From Burkholderiales bacterium (lineage in GTDB: Bacteria > Pseudomonadota > Gammaproteobacteria > Burkholderiales > Burkholderiaceae_C), in NCBI GenBank assembly GCA_028864885.1, contig JAGWLR010000021.1, positions 1 to 44,568 on the forward strand: 44,568 nucleotides of DNA. Reading direction: 5' to 3'. The notes beneath the pieces are model-generated. The model worked only from the letters and a program-made list of their open reading frames with translations, had not been told where the DNA came from and did not search any database. The translations under genes were made by a program, and so were the position numbers. Shown here piece by piece: positions 1 to 8,879 of this stretch (its first letter is position 1; each line of letters starts with the position of its first letter).

Positions 1-1214
1 CTATTTGCCGCCATCTGGAAATCCTCTCCTCCGATGCGCCCTCGCACCAACACTTGAGCGAGTTGAGCCCAAGGGATGCCGCCCTCATCAGCAGCAACCT
101 CTTCAACGCAAAGCACGCCCTGCCACCCCGGCGCCGTGTAGTGCCCGCTCTTGGATGCCGCAAAGTGACTCACACCTGCAGGGAGTTGCGTCAGGTCTCC
201 ATCGGTTGACACTGGTCCGGCACCACCGTGCCATGACAAGACACCTCGGTAGACGCCAAGTGCCACCTCGGGCCATTGCGCGGGCTGACCGGAACGAACT
301 GCTCTGGGGACTTCGAGGTCCAGTCGCTGAACCCATGCTCGCGATAGTGCCTGACCGGACGCGCGAAGGTACCAATGCCGCAGCAACTCACGTCGCTCTG
401 CTGGCTCACGGGCAGCCAAACGCCCAGCATCCAACCCCTGCCTATCTTGGGCCGACAGGTCCGCCAATTCCCGATCTGCCCATCGACTCAGGCACCACGC
501 CGCATCCGCGCTGTGCTGTGCGGCGTGCGCCAAGGCTTGATCCACTTGAGGGAAGCTGCTCCGCAACACCGGCATGACATCCAGACGCAAACGATTGCGT
601 GCATAACGCGTGTCCGCATTGGTGTCATCGTCGACGTATGGCAGATTCATCTCCCGCACGTACGCCTCGATCTCGGCTCTCTCTTGGTCGAGCCAGGGCC
701 GAAGCCAACACAAGGAATCGCGCATGGCTGCGGCGGGCATCGCCGCCAGGCCTGCAACTCCTGCCCCTCTCATGGCTTGCAACAAAAAGGTCTCAGCCTG
801 ATCTTGCCGGTGGTGCGCCAACAGCACACGATCGGCCCCGGCCTCTCGCGCCATCTCGGCCAAGGCCTGGTAGCGAGCATCGCGCGCCACGGCCTCCACG
901 CTTTGCCCGGCGGCGATGTTCAACGTCAGACGCCGCGTCAGCAATTGCAGCGGCAAGCCCTCTGCTGACCATTGGTCACACTGAACATGCGCGTGCTGCG
1001 CCCATGCATCCGCCTGAGCGCTGATGCCGTGGTGCACATGTAATGCCATCACGCGAACCCCACCCAAAGCTTGGGCTACTCGTGCACACGCAAAAAGCAA
1101 AGCGGTGGAATCTCTTCCACCGCTGTACGCGACCGCCACACACGAAGCTCCTTTCAGAGCCTCGTGCAGAGCGTGTTCCAGATCAATGCTCTTTGGTGTC
1201 CGTGTAGCGACCAT
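1..1214 (-). CDS. tilS: tRNA(Ile)-lysidine synthase TilS, 3' end cut by window edge
   Basis: Translating the minus strand from the ATG at 1214 gives 404 codons without a stop, running off base 1. TilS attaches lysidine to C34 of the CAU-anticodon tRNA-Ile, changing its identity from AUG to AUA reading. The PP-loop ATP-binding motif SGGRDS is at residues 31-36, and the HHxQDQAET segment typical of the family follows. At the truncated end, [14 protein letters not shown] is the start of the C-terminal TilS domain, so only a short piece should be missing. The chosen ATG lies inside the end of accA (32-bp overlap), which suggests translational coupling. The frame stays open throughout and I see no frameshift. 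Confidence 0.93.
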   Translation of the reverse strand, partial: MVATRTPKSIDLEHALHEALKGASCVAVAYSGGRDSTALLFACARVAQALGGVRVMALHVHHGISAQADAWAQHAHVQCDQWSAEGLPLQLLTRRLTLNIAAGQSVEAVARDARYQALAEMAREAGADRVLLAHHRQDQAETFLLQAMRGAGVAGLAAMPAAAMRDSLCWLRPWLDQERAEIEAYVREMNLPYVDDDTNADTRYARNRLRLDVMPVLRSSFPQVDQALAHAAQHSADAAWCLSRWADRELADLSAQDRQGLDAGRLAAREPAERRELLRHWYLRASGQALSRAWVQRLDLEVPRAVRSGQPAQWPEVALGVYRGVLSWHGGAGPVSTDGDLTQLPAGVSHFAASKSGHYTAPGWQGVLCVEEVAADEGGIPWAQLAQVLVRGRIGGEDFQMAAN

Positions 1215-2154
1215 AGCTCTGCAAACGCTCGTAGCGATGATTGAGCAGATCCTTGACCTTCAGATCCGCCACCTGGCGGAACGCGTCATTCAGCGCTCGC
1301 TTCAAGTTGGCACACGCCTGCTTGTGATCACGATGCGCGCCCCCGACAGGTTCGTTGACGATCTTGTCGATCAAGCCCAGCGCCTTCAAACGATGCGCTG
1401 TGATGCCCAGGGCCTCTGCGGCGTCCGAGGCGCGGTCGGCCGTCTTCCACAGAATCGAAGCGCACCCTTCAGGCGAGATCACCGAGTACACCGAGAACTG
1501 CAGCATCAAAACCTGATCCGCCACGCTGATCGCCAGCGCACCGCCTGACCCACCCTCACCGATGATGGTGGTGATGATAGGCACTTCCAGCCGGGCCATT
1601 TCGAAGATGTTGCGACCGATCGCCTCAGATTGATTGCGTTCTTCTGCACCGATGCCTGGGTAAGCGCCCGGCGTATCTACAAACGTGAACACAGGCAGGC
1701 CAAACTTTTCGGCTGTCTGCATCAAGCGCAATGCCTTGCGATAGCCTTCAGGGCGAGACATGCCGAAGTTACGCATGGCCCGTTCTTTGGTATCGCGGCC
1801 CTTTTGATGGCCGATCACCATGCAAGGTTGACCATTGAATCGCGCCAGGCCACCCACGATAGATTGGTCGTCGGCAAAGTGTCGGTCGCCATGCATTTCC
1901 TGAAAGTCCGTGAACAGCTCGTTCACGTAGTCCAGGGTGTAGGGGCGTTGTGGATGGCGAGCGATCTGCGTCACCTGCCATGGCGACAGGTTGGCGTAGA
2001 TGTCCTTGGTCAGTTGCAGGCTCTTCTTGCTCAGCCGGTCGATTTCTTCAGAGATGTCGACAGCCGACTCGCTTTGCACGTAACGCAGTTCTTCGATTTT
2101 GGATTCCAGCTCCGCAATGGGTTGCTCGAACTCCAGAAAATGTCGCTTGCTCAT
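1183..2154 (-). CDS. accA: Acetyl-CoA carboxylase carboxyltransferase subunit alpha
   Basis: 323 aa, the normal length for AccA. With AccD it moves the carboxyl group from carboxybiotin to acetyl-CoA, giving malonyl-CoA for fatty-acid synthesis in the cytoplasm. The family blocks are all present: [54 protein letters not shown] and the oxyanion-forming [12 protein letters not shown] chose the ATG at 2154 ([12 protein letters not shown]), preceded by GAGGA at good spacing, over an upstream in-frame ATG at 2223 that would overlap the alkA stop. It sits in the minus-strand run cysS-alkA-accA-tilS. As usual, the beta subunit accD is elsewhere. Confidence 0.97.
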   Translation of the reverse strand: MSKRHFLEFEQPIAELESKIEELRYVQSESAVDISEEIDRLSKKSLQLTKDIYANLSPWQVTQIARHPQRPYTLDYVNELFTDFQEMHGDRHFADDQSIVGGLARFNGQPCMVIGHQKGRDTKERAMRNFGMSRPEGYRKALRLMQTAEKFGLPVFTFVDTPGAYPGIGAEERNQSEAIGRNIFEMARLEVPIITTIIGEGGSGGALAISVADQVLMLQFSVYSVISPEGCASILWKTADRASDAAEALGITAHRLKALGLIDKIVNEPVGGAHRDHKQACANLKRALNDAFRQVADLKVKDLLNHRYERLQSYGRYTDTKEH

Positions 2155-2186
2155 GGCAATGTGTCCTCTATCAGGTCGGTTCCGGA

Positions 2187-2897
2187 TCAGTAATCCGAAG
2201 GCACGGGATCCAGGCTGCGCCACAGATACCAGGTTCCGACAGTGCGGTAAGGCGCCCAGGCCTCTGCAATATCACGCGCCTCTGCACGTGACACCGGTTC
2301 ACCACTGAAATAATTTTGGCTGATGCCCTTGATCAAACCCAGATCGTCCAAGGGCAGCACATTCGGCCGCATCAGATGAAAGATCAGGAACATTTCGGCC
2401 GTCCAACGCCCGATGCCCCGGATGTCGACCAATTCATCAATGATGGCCTCATCATCCATCCCTTCCCATTGCGCCACATGCACGGTGCCCTCATGGAAGT
2501 GCTTGGCCAGGTCGAGAAGGTAATCCACCTTGCGAGCCGACAAGCCCGCAGTCTTGAGTTGATCCGCCGGCAGGGCCAACACCCCGGTCACCGAGAGCGG
2601 GCTTCGCGTGTCTTGCGGGCCATTGCCCACCACAGCCAAAAGACGTTCCCAGACGGACTGCGCAGCCTTGACCGAAATCTGCTGACCCACGATCGAGCGC
2701 GCCAAGGTCGTGAAAGGATCGCGCCGGCTGTACAGGCGCGCCTCGCCGTGCTCGGCGATCAGCTTGCGCATGACCCGATCCCGTTTAGACAAGTGCTTGC
2801 AAGCCTCGTCCCAGTAAGGCGGTGTGATGCGCGTGGACTGCGACGTCGCAGCCTCAGCGGGTGGCTTGTTGACGTCCGACTTCACGCTTTGACCCAT
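2187..2897 (-). CDS. DNA-3-methyladenine glycosylase II (AlkA/HhH-GPD family)
   Basis: 236 aa. Proteins of the HhH-GPD superfamily remove alkylated purines from DNA by cleaving the N-glycosidic bond. The helix-hairpin-helix [15 protein letters not shown] is at about residues 156-170, followed by LPLDDLGL at 181-188, where the Asp pair includes the expected catalytic aspartate. There are no four C-terminal cysteines, so this is not an iron-sulfur (MutY/Nth) member. It lacks the N-terminal domain of E. coli AlkA and resembles the short bacterial form. Its ATG at 2897 overlaps the cysS stop by 16 bp, so it is probably coupled to cysS. Substrate range cannot be read from the sequence. Confidence 0.9.
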   Translation of the reverse strand: MGQSVKSDVNKPPAEAATSQSTRITPPYWDEACKHLSKRDRVMRKLIAEHGEARLYSRRDPFTTLARSIVGQQISVKAAQSVWERLLAVVGNGPQDTRSPLSVTGVLALPADQLKTAGLSARKVDYLLDLAKHFHEGTVHVAQWEGMDDEAIIDELVDIRGIGRWTAEMFLIFHLMRPNVLPLDDLGLIKGISQNYFSGEPVSRAEARDIAEAWAPYRTVGTWYLWRSLDPVPSDY

Positions 2898-4270
2898 GTC
2901 GTTCCTTGGGCACTGTCCTTCAAGACGATGCCCTGCGCCAGCAATTCCTGACGGATACGATCAGCCTCCGCAAAGTTCTTGGCAGCTTTGGCGGCGGCCC
3001 GGGCAGCAATCGCAGCCTCAATGCCTGCCACATCCAGGCCAACGCCGGCCCCGCCTTGCAGATAAGCGCGAGGCTCTTGCTGCAACAAGCCCAAAACACC
3101 CCCCAGGCCCTTGAGCAGCACCGCATGCTCTTTGGACCTGGTGCGGTTCACTTCTGCAGCCAAATCAAACAAGACTGCCACGGCAATTGGCGTGTTGAAA
3201 TCCTCATCCATCGCCGCCTTGAAGCGAGCGGCATGCTCTTGATCCCAGTTGATCTTCGTCGAATCCAATCCCGACAGATCAACCGAATCCAACGCGGTAT
3301 ACAGCCTGCGCAGCCCCTGACGCGCATCGTCCAAGCCTGCATCGCTGTAATTGAATGGGCTGCGGTAGTGCACCCGCAACATGAAGTAGCGAACGGCTTC
3401 GCCGTCGTAGCTCTTGAGTACGTCGCGAATGGTGAAGAAGTTACCCAACGACTTGGACATCTTCTCGTTGTCAACGTTCAGGAAGCCGTTGTGCATCCAG
3501 TAATTGACAAATCGCTTGCCAGAAGCGCCCTCGCTTTGCGCAATTTCGTTTTCGTGGTGAGGGAATTGCAGATCCAGCCCGCCACCATGAATATCGAAAT
3601 GCTCGCCCAGCAAGGCGCAACTCATGGCCGAGCACTCGATGTGCCAACCTGGGCGCCCCGCCCCAAACGGAGATTCGTACTTCGCATCGGCAGGCTCTTC
3701 CGGCTTGGCGGCCTTCCACAACACGAAGTCGAGCGGATCTTGCTTGCCATCGTCCACGGCCACGCGTTCACCCGCACGCAACTGGTCGAGGGACTTGCCC
3801 GAAAGCTTGCCGTAACCCTCGAATTTGCGCACGGCGTAATTCACGTCGCCGTTTGAGGCGCGATAGGCCAAGCCCTTGTTCTCAAGCCTGCCAATCATGT
3901 CGAGCATTTGCCCCACGTATTCAGTCGCGCGGGGCTCGTGATCGGGCAGCTCGATGCCCAGGGCGCCAATGTCCTGGTGCATGGCTTGGGTCATCTCATC
4001 GGTCAGTTGCCGAATGGTGATGCCACGCTCAACCGCACGCCGAATGATCTTATCGTCAATGTCTGTGATGTTTCGCACGTAGTTGACGCGGTAGCCCGAC
4101 GCTTTGAGCCAGCGCTGCACCACATCGAACGACATCATCATCCGTGCATGGCCCACATGACAAAAGTCATAAATGGTCATGCCGCAAACATACATTCCAA
4201 CCTGGCCGGGGACCAGGGGAACAAAAGTTTCAACCTGCCGAGACAGGCTATTGAAAAGTCGCAAACTCAT
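2882..4270 (-). CDS. cysS: Cysteine--tRNA ligase
   Basis: 462 aa, standard for bacterial CysRS. It charges tRNA-Cys with cysteine in the cytoplasm. The class I signatures are clear: HVGH at residues 38-41 (the HIGH motif) and KMSKS near residue 269. Cys29 in MYVCGMT, the ECSAMS segment and HHENE supply the zinc-site residues used for cysteine discrimination. The protein starts [14 protein letters not shown], as in related enzymes. It is the first gene of the minus-strand group cysS-alkA-accA-tilS and diverges from the envelope operon beginning at 4495. The shared upstream gap is 224 bp. Confidence 0.97.
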   Translation of the reverse strand: MSLRLFNSLSRQVETFVPLVPGQVGMYVCGMTIYDFCHVGHARMMMSFDVVQRWLKASGYRVNYVRNITDIDDKIIRRAVERGITIRQLTDEMTQAMHQDIGALGIELPDHEPRATEYVGQMLDMIGRLENKGLAYRASNGDVNYAVRKFEGYGKLSGKSLDQLRAGERVAVDDGKQDPLDFVLWKAAKPEEPADAKYESPFGAGRPGWHIECSAMSCALLGEHFDIHGGGLDLQFPHHENEIAQSEGASGKRFVNYWMHNGFLNVDNEKMSKSLGNFFTIRDVLKSYDGEAVRYFMLRVHYRSPFNYSDAGLDDARQGLRRLYTALDSVDLSGLDSTKINWDQEHAARFKAAMDEDFNTPIAVAVLFDLAAEVNRTRSKEHAVLLKGLGGVLGLLQQEPRAYLQGGAGVGLDVAGIEAAIAARAAAKAAKNFAEADRIRQELLAQGIVLKDSAQGTTWVKA

Positions 4271-4494
4271 GGAAATCCGTTTTATCGCGGCGCAAACAAG
4301 ACACTCTTGCCAGAAAAGAGCCGACCCTGCCGGCGAAGTCGGGTTAGCCCAGAGTAAGCTCGCCCAGACCGCTCAGATACAATCGACTGAGTATACCGGC
4401 CCGACTCAAAAACAGCTTTGAGGCGGCCCAAACAGAAAGCCGAGCCCAGTCTCTTCTGAAGCCCGACATTCATATTTACCGGACATACAAGTAC

Positions 4495-5640
4495 ATGCAA
4501 TCGATTGCGCATCCCGCAGGACAACGTTTGATCAGCCGTGCGGCCCAGTTGCTTGTTGCGGCCTCGCTGACCCTGACCGCCGCCACTGTATGGGCAGATG
4601 AGATCTCCGACGTTCAGAAACTCCTGTCAGCCGGGAAAAATCCCGAAGCGCTGCAACTGGCTGATCGTTACCTCGTCAGCAAACCCAAAGACCCGATGAT
4701 GCGCTTCCTCAAGGGCATCAGCCTGTCGCAAGCCGGGCGCACCACCGATGCGATTGCGGTATTCGTCAAGCTGACCGAAGATTATCCAGAGCTGCCTGAA
4801 CCGTTCAACAACCTCGCGGTGCTGTACGCGCAGCAAGGCCAGTACGAGAAATCCAGAACAGCCCTGGAGATGGCCATTCGCACCAACCCCAGTTACGCCA
4901 CTGCGTACGAAAACCTGGGTGACGTGTACGCCAAGTTGGCCAGCCAGGCTTACTCCAAGGCACTGCAGATCGACACCAAGTCGAACGTCGCCCCCAAGCT
5001 GGCCATGATCAAAGAGCTGTTCCCACGTGAACGCAATGCGGTCTTGGCCTCGGCGGCTGGCGCAACCACAATTCAGCCCCAGCCCCAGCCGCAACCCGCC
5101 CCGCATCCTATCGTCGCAGCCCCCGCGCCGGCTCCGGCCCCCGCCAGCGTGGCCCCCGCGCCCGCCCCGGTGCCTCCGCGGCCACAACCTGTTGTGAAGC
5201 CTGCGCCTACACCGCCAGCGCCAGTCCAGGTGGCATCGCGCGCCACGCCGCAGCCTGAGATCAAGCCGGTGGCCAAGCCAGAGCCTAAGGCAGAAGTATC
5301 CAGCGGCAAGGAACGCGAAATCGAATCCACCATCCATGGATGGGTCAATGCCTGGAGCCGCAAAGACCTCAACGGCTATTTCTCTTTCTATGCAAAAGAC
5401 TTCAACGCTGGCAAGTCGCGCAAGGCTTGGGAAGAAGAACGCCGCAGCCGCATCTTGGGCAAGCGCAGCATTTCGATCAAAGTCACTGGCCTGAAGATCG
5501 CGGTCAACGGCAACAAAGCCACAGCCACCTTCCGTCAGGAATACAAGGCCGATGGTTTGTCCATCTCTGGCTCGAAAAAGCTAGAGCTGATCCGTTCGGG
5601 CAACACATGGTTGATCGTCAAGGAAATCGCTTCGTCCTGA
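4495..5640 (+). CDS. Secreted TPR protein with Csd6-like NTF2 C-terminal domain
   Basis: 381 aa. A Sec signal peptide spans residues 1-34 (cleavage after TVWA). Tetratricopeptide helices run from about 36 to 165 (for example PFNNLAVLYAQQGQYEKS), then a Pro/Ala-rich linker to about 260, then an NTF2/SnoaL-like domain from about 275 to 381. This last domain matches the type at the C-terminus of Helicobacter Csd6-like L,D-transpeptidase-fold enzymes. The next gene is such an enzyme with the same domain, and the two overlap by one base, so they probably act together on periplasmic peptidoglycan. No catalytic motif is visible. The name is from domains only. The start codon lacks a good Shine-Dalgarno sequence. 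Confidence 0.8.
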   Translation: MQSIAHPAGQRLISRAAQLLVAASLTLTAATVWADEISDVQKLLSAGKNPEALQLADRYLVSKPKDPMMRFLKGISLSQAGRTTDAIAVFVKLTEDYPELPEPFNNLAVLYAQQGQYEKSRTALEMAIRTNPSYATAYENLGDVYAKLASQAYSKALQIDTKSNVAPKLAMIKELFPRERNAVLASAAGATTIQPQPQPQPAPHPIVAAPAPAPAPASVAPAPAPVPPRPQPVVKPAPTPPAPVQVASRATPQPEIKPVAKPEPKAEVSSGKEREIESTIHGWVNAWSRKDLNGYFSFYAKDFNAGKSRKAWEEERRSRILGKRSISIKVTGLKIAVNGNKATATFRQEYKADGLSISGSKKLELIRSGNTWLIVKEIASS

Positions 5641-6935
5641 TGACAAAGAGAATGGCAGCGTATTCGCCCAAGGCAACTGGCTGGGCCACTTTGGCGCTAG
5701 CGGTTGGGCTCGTCATGTCTGCGGGTGCAGTGCTTGCTCAACCCCAAGCACGTGCGCACAAGCCCGTAGCCAGACCAGTCCCAGCTGCCCCCAAAGCCCC
5801 CGTCTTCGCACCCGGTTCACGGCAAAACCCAGAAGCGGAAGCCCGACTGATCGACATCTACCAATTGGTTGCACAAGGCCGATCGCGCGATGCGCTGGAC
5901 CTGGCCCAACGCCTGGTGGATGACGTTCCCAACTTTCAGCTGGCGCAGCTGGCTTACGCCGATCTTTTGACGGCACAAACACATCGGCTCCCCATCATGG
6001 GAGCTGCCCCCAAAGATCTGGTATCCCAAGCCTCGGCGCGCCTAGATCAATTGCGAGCTGAAGCCAACCGCCGAGTGGCCGCACAACGCAATCGTCCACC
6101 GGCAGGCAGTGTCCCTGCGCAATTCATCGAGATTGCCCCCAGCACCAAATTTGCCATCGCCGTGGATGCCAGCCGTTCCCGTTTGTATCTGCTGCAAAAC
6201 GGGCCTCACGGCATGCAGGTGATCGAAGACCACTACGCGTCCGTCGGTCGACTGGGTACAGACAAGAAGACCGAGGGGGATCAGCGGACCCCTCTGGGGA
6301 TCTACTACATCACGAATCGCCTGGACGATCATCAGTTGACCGACTTCTTTGGTGCGGGCGCCCTGGGCTTGAACTACCCCAACGAATACGACCGCCTGCT
6401 CGGCCGTAAAGGCGGAGGCATCTGGGTGCATGGTGTCCCCAGCGACAGCTATTCGCGCAGCCCCAACAGCACGGACGGATGTGTCGCCGTGGCCAACCCC
6501 GATCTGCGCTCGATTCTCGAACGAGTTCAACCCCGCAGCACCCCCGTCGTCATCGCCAACTCACTGGATTGGGTCTCGCCCACCACCGCCGAACAAGATC
6601 GGCACAACGTGCGCAACATGATCGAAGGGTGGAAAATGGCACGCGCCAGTGGCGATGTGAACCGTGTTCTGTCCTTCTATTCGCCTCGGTTCTCGAACGG
6701 CACAATCGACTACAACCAGTGGCGCGACTGGGTGACCAAAGAAGTATCCAACCCCAAATCTCGCGCCTTTCAGATGAAAGACCTTTCGATTCTGGGGTGG
6801 AAGGATAAAAGTGATCTACTGGTCGTGACGTTTGGTGAGGTCGCCAATGGTCAACGTACGGGCGCGATCAAGCGTCAGTACTGGGCCAAAGAAGGTGGTC
6901 TTTGGAAAATTTTCTATGAAGGAGTGATCGGATGA
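5640..6935 (+). CDS. L,D-transpeptidase-fold (YkuD) enzyme with NTF2-like C-terminus
   Basis: 431 aa. The N-terminus has a signal peptide (cleavage near VLAQ, residue 34). A short TPR-like helical region lies at 62-115 and a YkuD domain at about 170-305, with His264 in IWVHGV and the nucleophile Cys281 in [10 protein letters not shown]. An NTF2-like domain follows at about 320-431. YkuD enzymes cross-link or trim peptidoglycan stem peptides. Helicobacter Csd6, which has the same YkuD-plus-NTF2 layout, acts as an L,D-carboxypeptidase, so either activity is possible here. The start is the ATG at 5640, sharing a base with the previous stop (TGATG). A second in-frame ATG at 5652 is an alternative. 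It is followed by a 4-bp overlap with the cyclophilin gene. Confidence 0.85.
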   Translation: MTKRMAAYSPKATGWATLALAVGLVMSAGAVLAQPQARAHKPVARPVPAAPKAPVFAPGSRQNPEAEARLIDIYQLVAQGRSRDALDLAQRLVDDVPNFQLAQLAYADLLTAQTHRLPIMGAAPKDLVSQASARLDQLRAEANRRVAAQRNRPPAGSVPAQFIEIAPSTKFAIAVDASRSRLYLLQNGPHGMQVIEDHYASVGRLGTDKKTEGDQRTPLGIYYITNRLDDHQLTDFFGAGALGLNYPNEYDRLLGRKGGGIWVHGVPSDSYSRSPNSTDGCVAVANPDLRSILERVQPRSTPVVIANSLDWVSPTTAEQDRHNVRNMIEGWKMARASGDVNRVLSFYSPRFSNGTIDYNQWRDWVTKEVSNPKSRAFQMKDLSILGWKDKSDLLVVTFGEVANGQRTGAIKRQYWAKEGGLWKIFYEGVIG

Positions 6936-7519
6936 TCCGCAACCCTCTTCGCCGCTCAAGCATGCTGAGCAAATTCGCCCTCGCTGGCGTGGCAACATTG
7001 GCCCTCGTCTCGCAGGCCCTTGCGCAAAACGTCAAGATTGCCACCACGCAAGGTGACATCGTCGTTCAATTGGATGCCGCCAAGGCACCCAAGACGGTTG
7101 ACAACTTCTTGCAGTACGTGAAGTCTGGCCATTACAACGGCACGATTTTCCATCGCGTGATCGATGGCTTCATGATCCAGGGCGGCGGCTTCACACCCGA
7201 CATGCAGCAAAAGCCAACTCGCCCGCCCATCCCGCTTGAAAGCCGAAATGGCCTCAGCAACCTGCGCGGCACCATCGCCATGGCGCGCACCAATGTGCCT
7301 GATTCAGCCACAGCACAGTTCTTCATCAACGTGAAGGACAATGGCTTTTTGGATGCGGCCCGCTCGCCCGACGGCAACGGCTACGCTGTTTTCGGCAAGG
7401 TCGTACAAGGCATGGATGTCGTAGATAAGATCCGCCGGGTTGAAACCACACAACGTGGTCCATTCGGCGACGTTCCGGTCCAGCCCATCATCATCAAACA
7501 AGTCACCATCGAGAAATAA
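6932..7519 (+). CDS. Periplasmic cyclophilin-type peptidyl-prolyl isomerase
   Basis: 195 aa. Residues 1-32 form a signal peptide ending SQALAQ, followed by a bacterial cyclophilin domain ([32 protein letters not shown]). It should catalyse cis-trans isomerisation of X-Pro bonds in the periplasm, as PpiA does. The ATG overlaps the previous stop as ATGA. An internal ATG at 6962 would still leave a shorter signal peptide. The next gene is a close paralogue lacking the signal peptide, so the two look like a tandem duplication split between compartments. The phenylalanine and arginine active-site residues of the FHR and FF(I)N blocks are conserved. Confidence 0.92.
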   Translation: MIRNPLRRSSMLSKFALAGVATLALVSQALAQNVKIATTQGDIVVQLDAAKAPKTVDNFLQYVKSGHYNGTIFHRVIDGFMIQGGGFTPDMQQKPTRPPIPLESRNGLSNLRGTIAMARTNVPDSATAQFFINVKDNGFLDAARSPDGNGYAVFGKVVQGMDVVDKIRRVETTQRGPFGDVPVQPIIIKQVTIEK

Positions 7520-7520
7520 C

Positions 7521-8021
7521 ATGACCAAAACCGTTGAACTGACCACCTCGGCCGGCGTGATCCGCCTGGAACTGGACGACGCCAAAGCCCCCGTCACGGT
7601 CGCCAATTTTCTGGACTATGTGAAGGCCGGCCACTACAACGGCACGATCTTTCATCGCGTGATCAAAGGCTTCATGATCCAGGGGGGCGGCTTTGAGCCC
7701 GGCATGAAGCAAAAGCCCACCAAGGGCGAGATCCAGAACGAAGCCAACAATGGCCTCAAGAACGATCGCTACACGATCGCCATGGCACGCACCAGCGCCC
7801 CCCATTCGGCCAGCGCGCAGTTTTTCATCAACGCCACCAACAATGATTTTCTGAACTTCAAGTCCGAGACGCCCAACGGCTGGGGCTACGCGGTGTTTGG
7901 CAAAGTGGTGGCTGGCACCGAAGTCGTGGATGAAATCGAAAAGGCCAAAACCGGTCGCCAAGGCTTCCATGATGACGTGCCCAAGGAAGACATCGTGATC
8001 CTCAAGGCCGAGGAAGTGTGA
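7521..8021 (+). CDS. ppiB: Cytoplasmic cyclophilin-type peptidyl-prolyl isomerase
   Basis: 166 aa with no signal peptide, the usual size of PpiB. The cyclophilin blocks [35 protein letters not shown] and [10 protein letters not shown] are present. I chose the ATG at 7521 ([12 protein letters not shown]), one base after the preceding stop, because residues upstream of it in the same frame are the shadow of the previous gene. It is similar to the preceding periplasmic cyclophilin over its full length. Its stop overlaps the lpxH start by one base (TGATG). As a general folding catalyst it gives no specific clue to the operon's role. Confidence 0.94.
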   Translation: MTKTVELTTSAGVIRLELDDAKAPVTVANFLDYVKAGHYNGTIFHRVIKGFMIQGGGFEPGMKQKPTKGEIQNEANNGLKNDRYTIAMARTSAPHSASAQFFINATNNDFLNFKSETPNGWGYAVFGKVVAGTEVVDEIEKAKTGRQGFHDDVPKEDIVILKAEEV

Positions 8022-8806
8022 TGGCTGGCGGGAAGCTCCCCTTCCCAGCCGCGCCCGGATCATTGAATGCACCGCCCTCGTGGCGGTGTATTGATTTCAT
8101 ATCGGACATTCACCTCGATCCGAGCCTGCCCAGGACCACCGATTGCCTCAGACAATACCTCGCATCGACCCCTGCCGATGCGGTGCTGATTCTCGGCGAT
8201 CTGTTTGAAGCCTGGATCGGCGACGACGCCCGCACCGAGCCCTACGAAGCGCAGTGCGTCGAAATGCTCCAGCAGGCCGGCAAGCGATTGTTCCTGGGGA
8301 TCATGGTGGGCAACCGTGATTTTCTGGTCGGGAAAGACTTGATCTCGGCCTGCTCGGGGCATGCCCTGGCAGACCCCACCGTTCTGAAGGCTTGGGGGCA
8401 ATCGATTTTGCTCATGCATGGAGATGAGCTATGCCTAGCCGACACCGAATACCTTCGGTTTCGGCAATTGGTCAGGCAGCCAAGTTGGCAAAGCCAGTTT
8501 TTGGGCCAACCCTTGCCTGCACGACAAGCGGCGGCTCGGCAGATGCGTGAAGCCAGTCAGGCACACCAAAAACAAATGATCCCTCAGGCATGGGCCGATG
8601 TCGATGAAGGGACCGCAAGGGACTGGATGCGCGCCTGCGGCGCTCAGCATCTGATCCACGGCCACACCCATCGCCCACAGTCAGAACCATTTGGCACCGG
8701 GATGCGCCATGTGTTGAGCGACTGGGATCTGGACCATCATGCGCCCAATCGAGCGCAAGTGCTCAGGTTCACACCTGATGGATTCGAGCGCATCGACCTC
8801 GTCTGA
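8021..8806 (+). CDS. lpxH: UDP-2,3-diacylglucosamine diphosphatase LpxH
   Basis: 261 aa. LpxH hydrolyses UDP-2,3-diacylglucosamine to lipid X and UMP at the inner face of the inner membrane, in lipid A synthesis. The calcineurin-like metallophosphoesterase motifs are all present: SDIH (residues 28-31), LGDLFEAWIGDD, MVGNRDF, MHGDE and HGHTHRP. About 24 residues precede the first motif, longer than in E. coli. However, no internal in-frame ATG fits better, and the ATG at 8021 shares a base with the ppiB stop. An in-frame GTG at 8018 is an alternative. It is the last gene of the plus-strand operon and ends just before a strong terminator. Confidence 0.93.
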   Translation: MAGGKLPFPAAPGSLNAPPSWRCIDFISDIHLDPSLPRTTDCLRQYLASTPADAVLILGDLFEAWIGDDARTEPYEAQCVEMLQQAGKRLFLGIMVGNRDFLVGKDLISACSGHALADPTVLKAWGQSILLMHGDELCLADTEYLRFRQLVRQPSWQSQFLGQPLPARQAAARQMREASQAHQKQMIPQAWADVDEGTARDWMRACGAQHLIHGHTHRPQSEPFGTGMRHVLSDWDLDHHAPNRAQVLRFTPDGFERIDLV

Positions 8807-8821
8807 GCACGCTAAAACAAA

Positions 8822-8847
8822 AAAGGCCGGATCGTAATCCGGCCTTT
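8822..8847. terminator. Bidirectional rho-independent terminator, lpxH/clpA
   Basis: A perfect 11-bp stem (AAAGGCCGGAT at 8822-8832 with ATCCGGCCTTT at 8837-8847) with a 4-base loop. It is flanked by an A-run on the left and T-rich sequence on the right. It lies between the convergent lpxH and clpA genes and should serve both. Confidence 0.9.
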
Positions 8848-8879
8848 CATTTTCCGTGCACGCGCACCCGAGCAGTTGA

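Noticed and set aside
1-577. Plus-strand open frames at the left edge as genes
   Set aside because: The minus strand reads through as TilS with the PP-loop and C-terminal domain; the plus-strand frames show no family features.
4350-4494. Promoters in the cysS/TPR divergent gap (TATACT, TACAAT)
   Set aside because: Each -10-like hexamer lacks a -35 at proper spacing; they could be real but I cannot support them.
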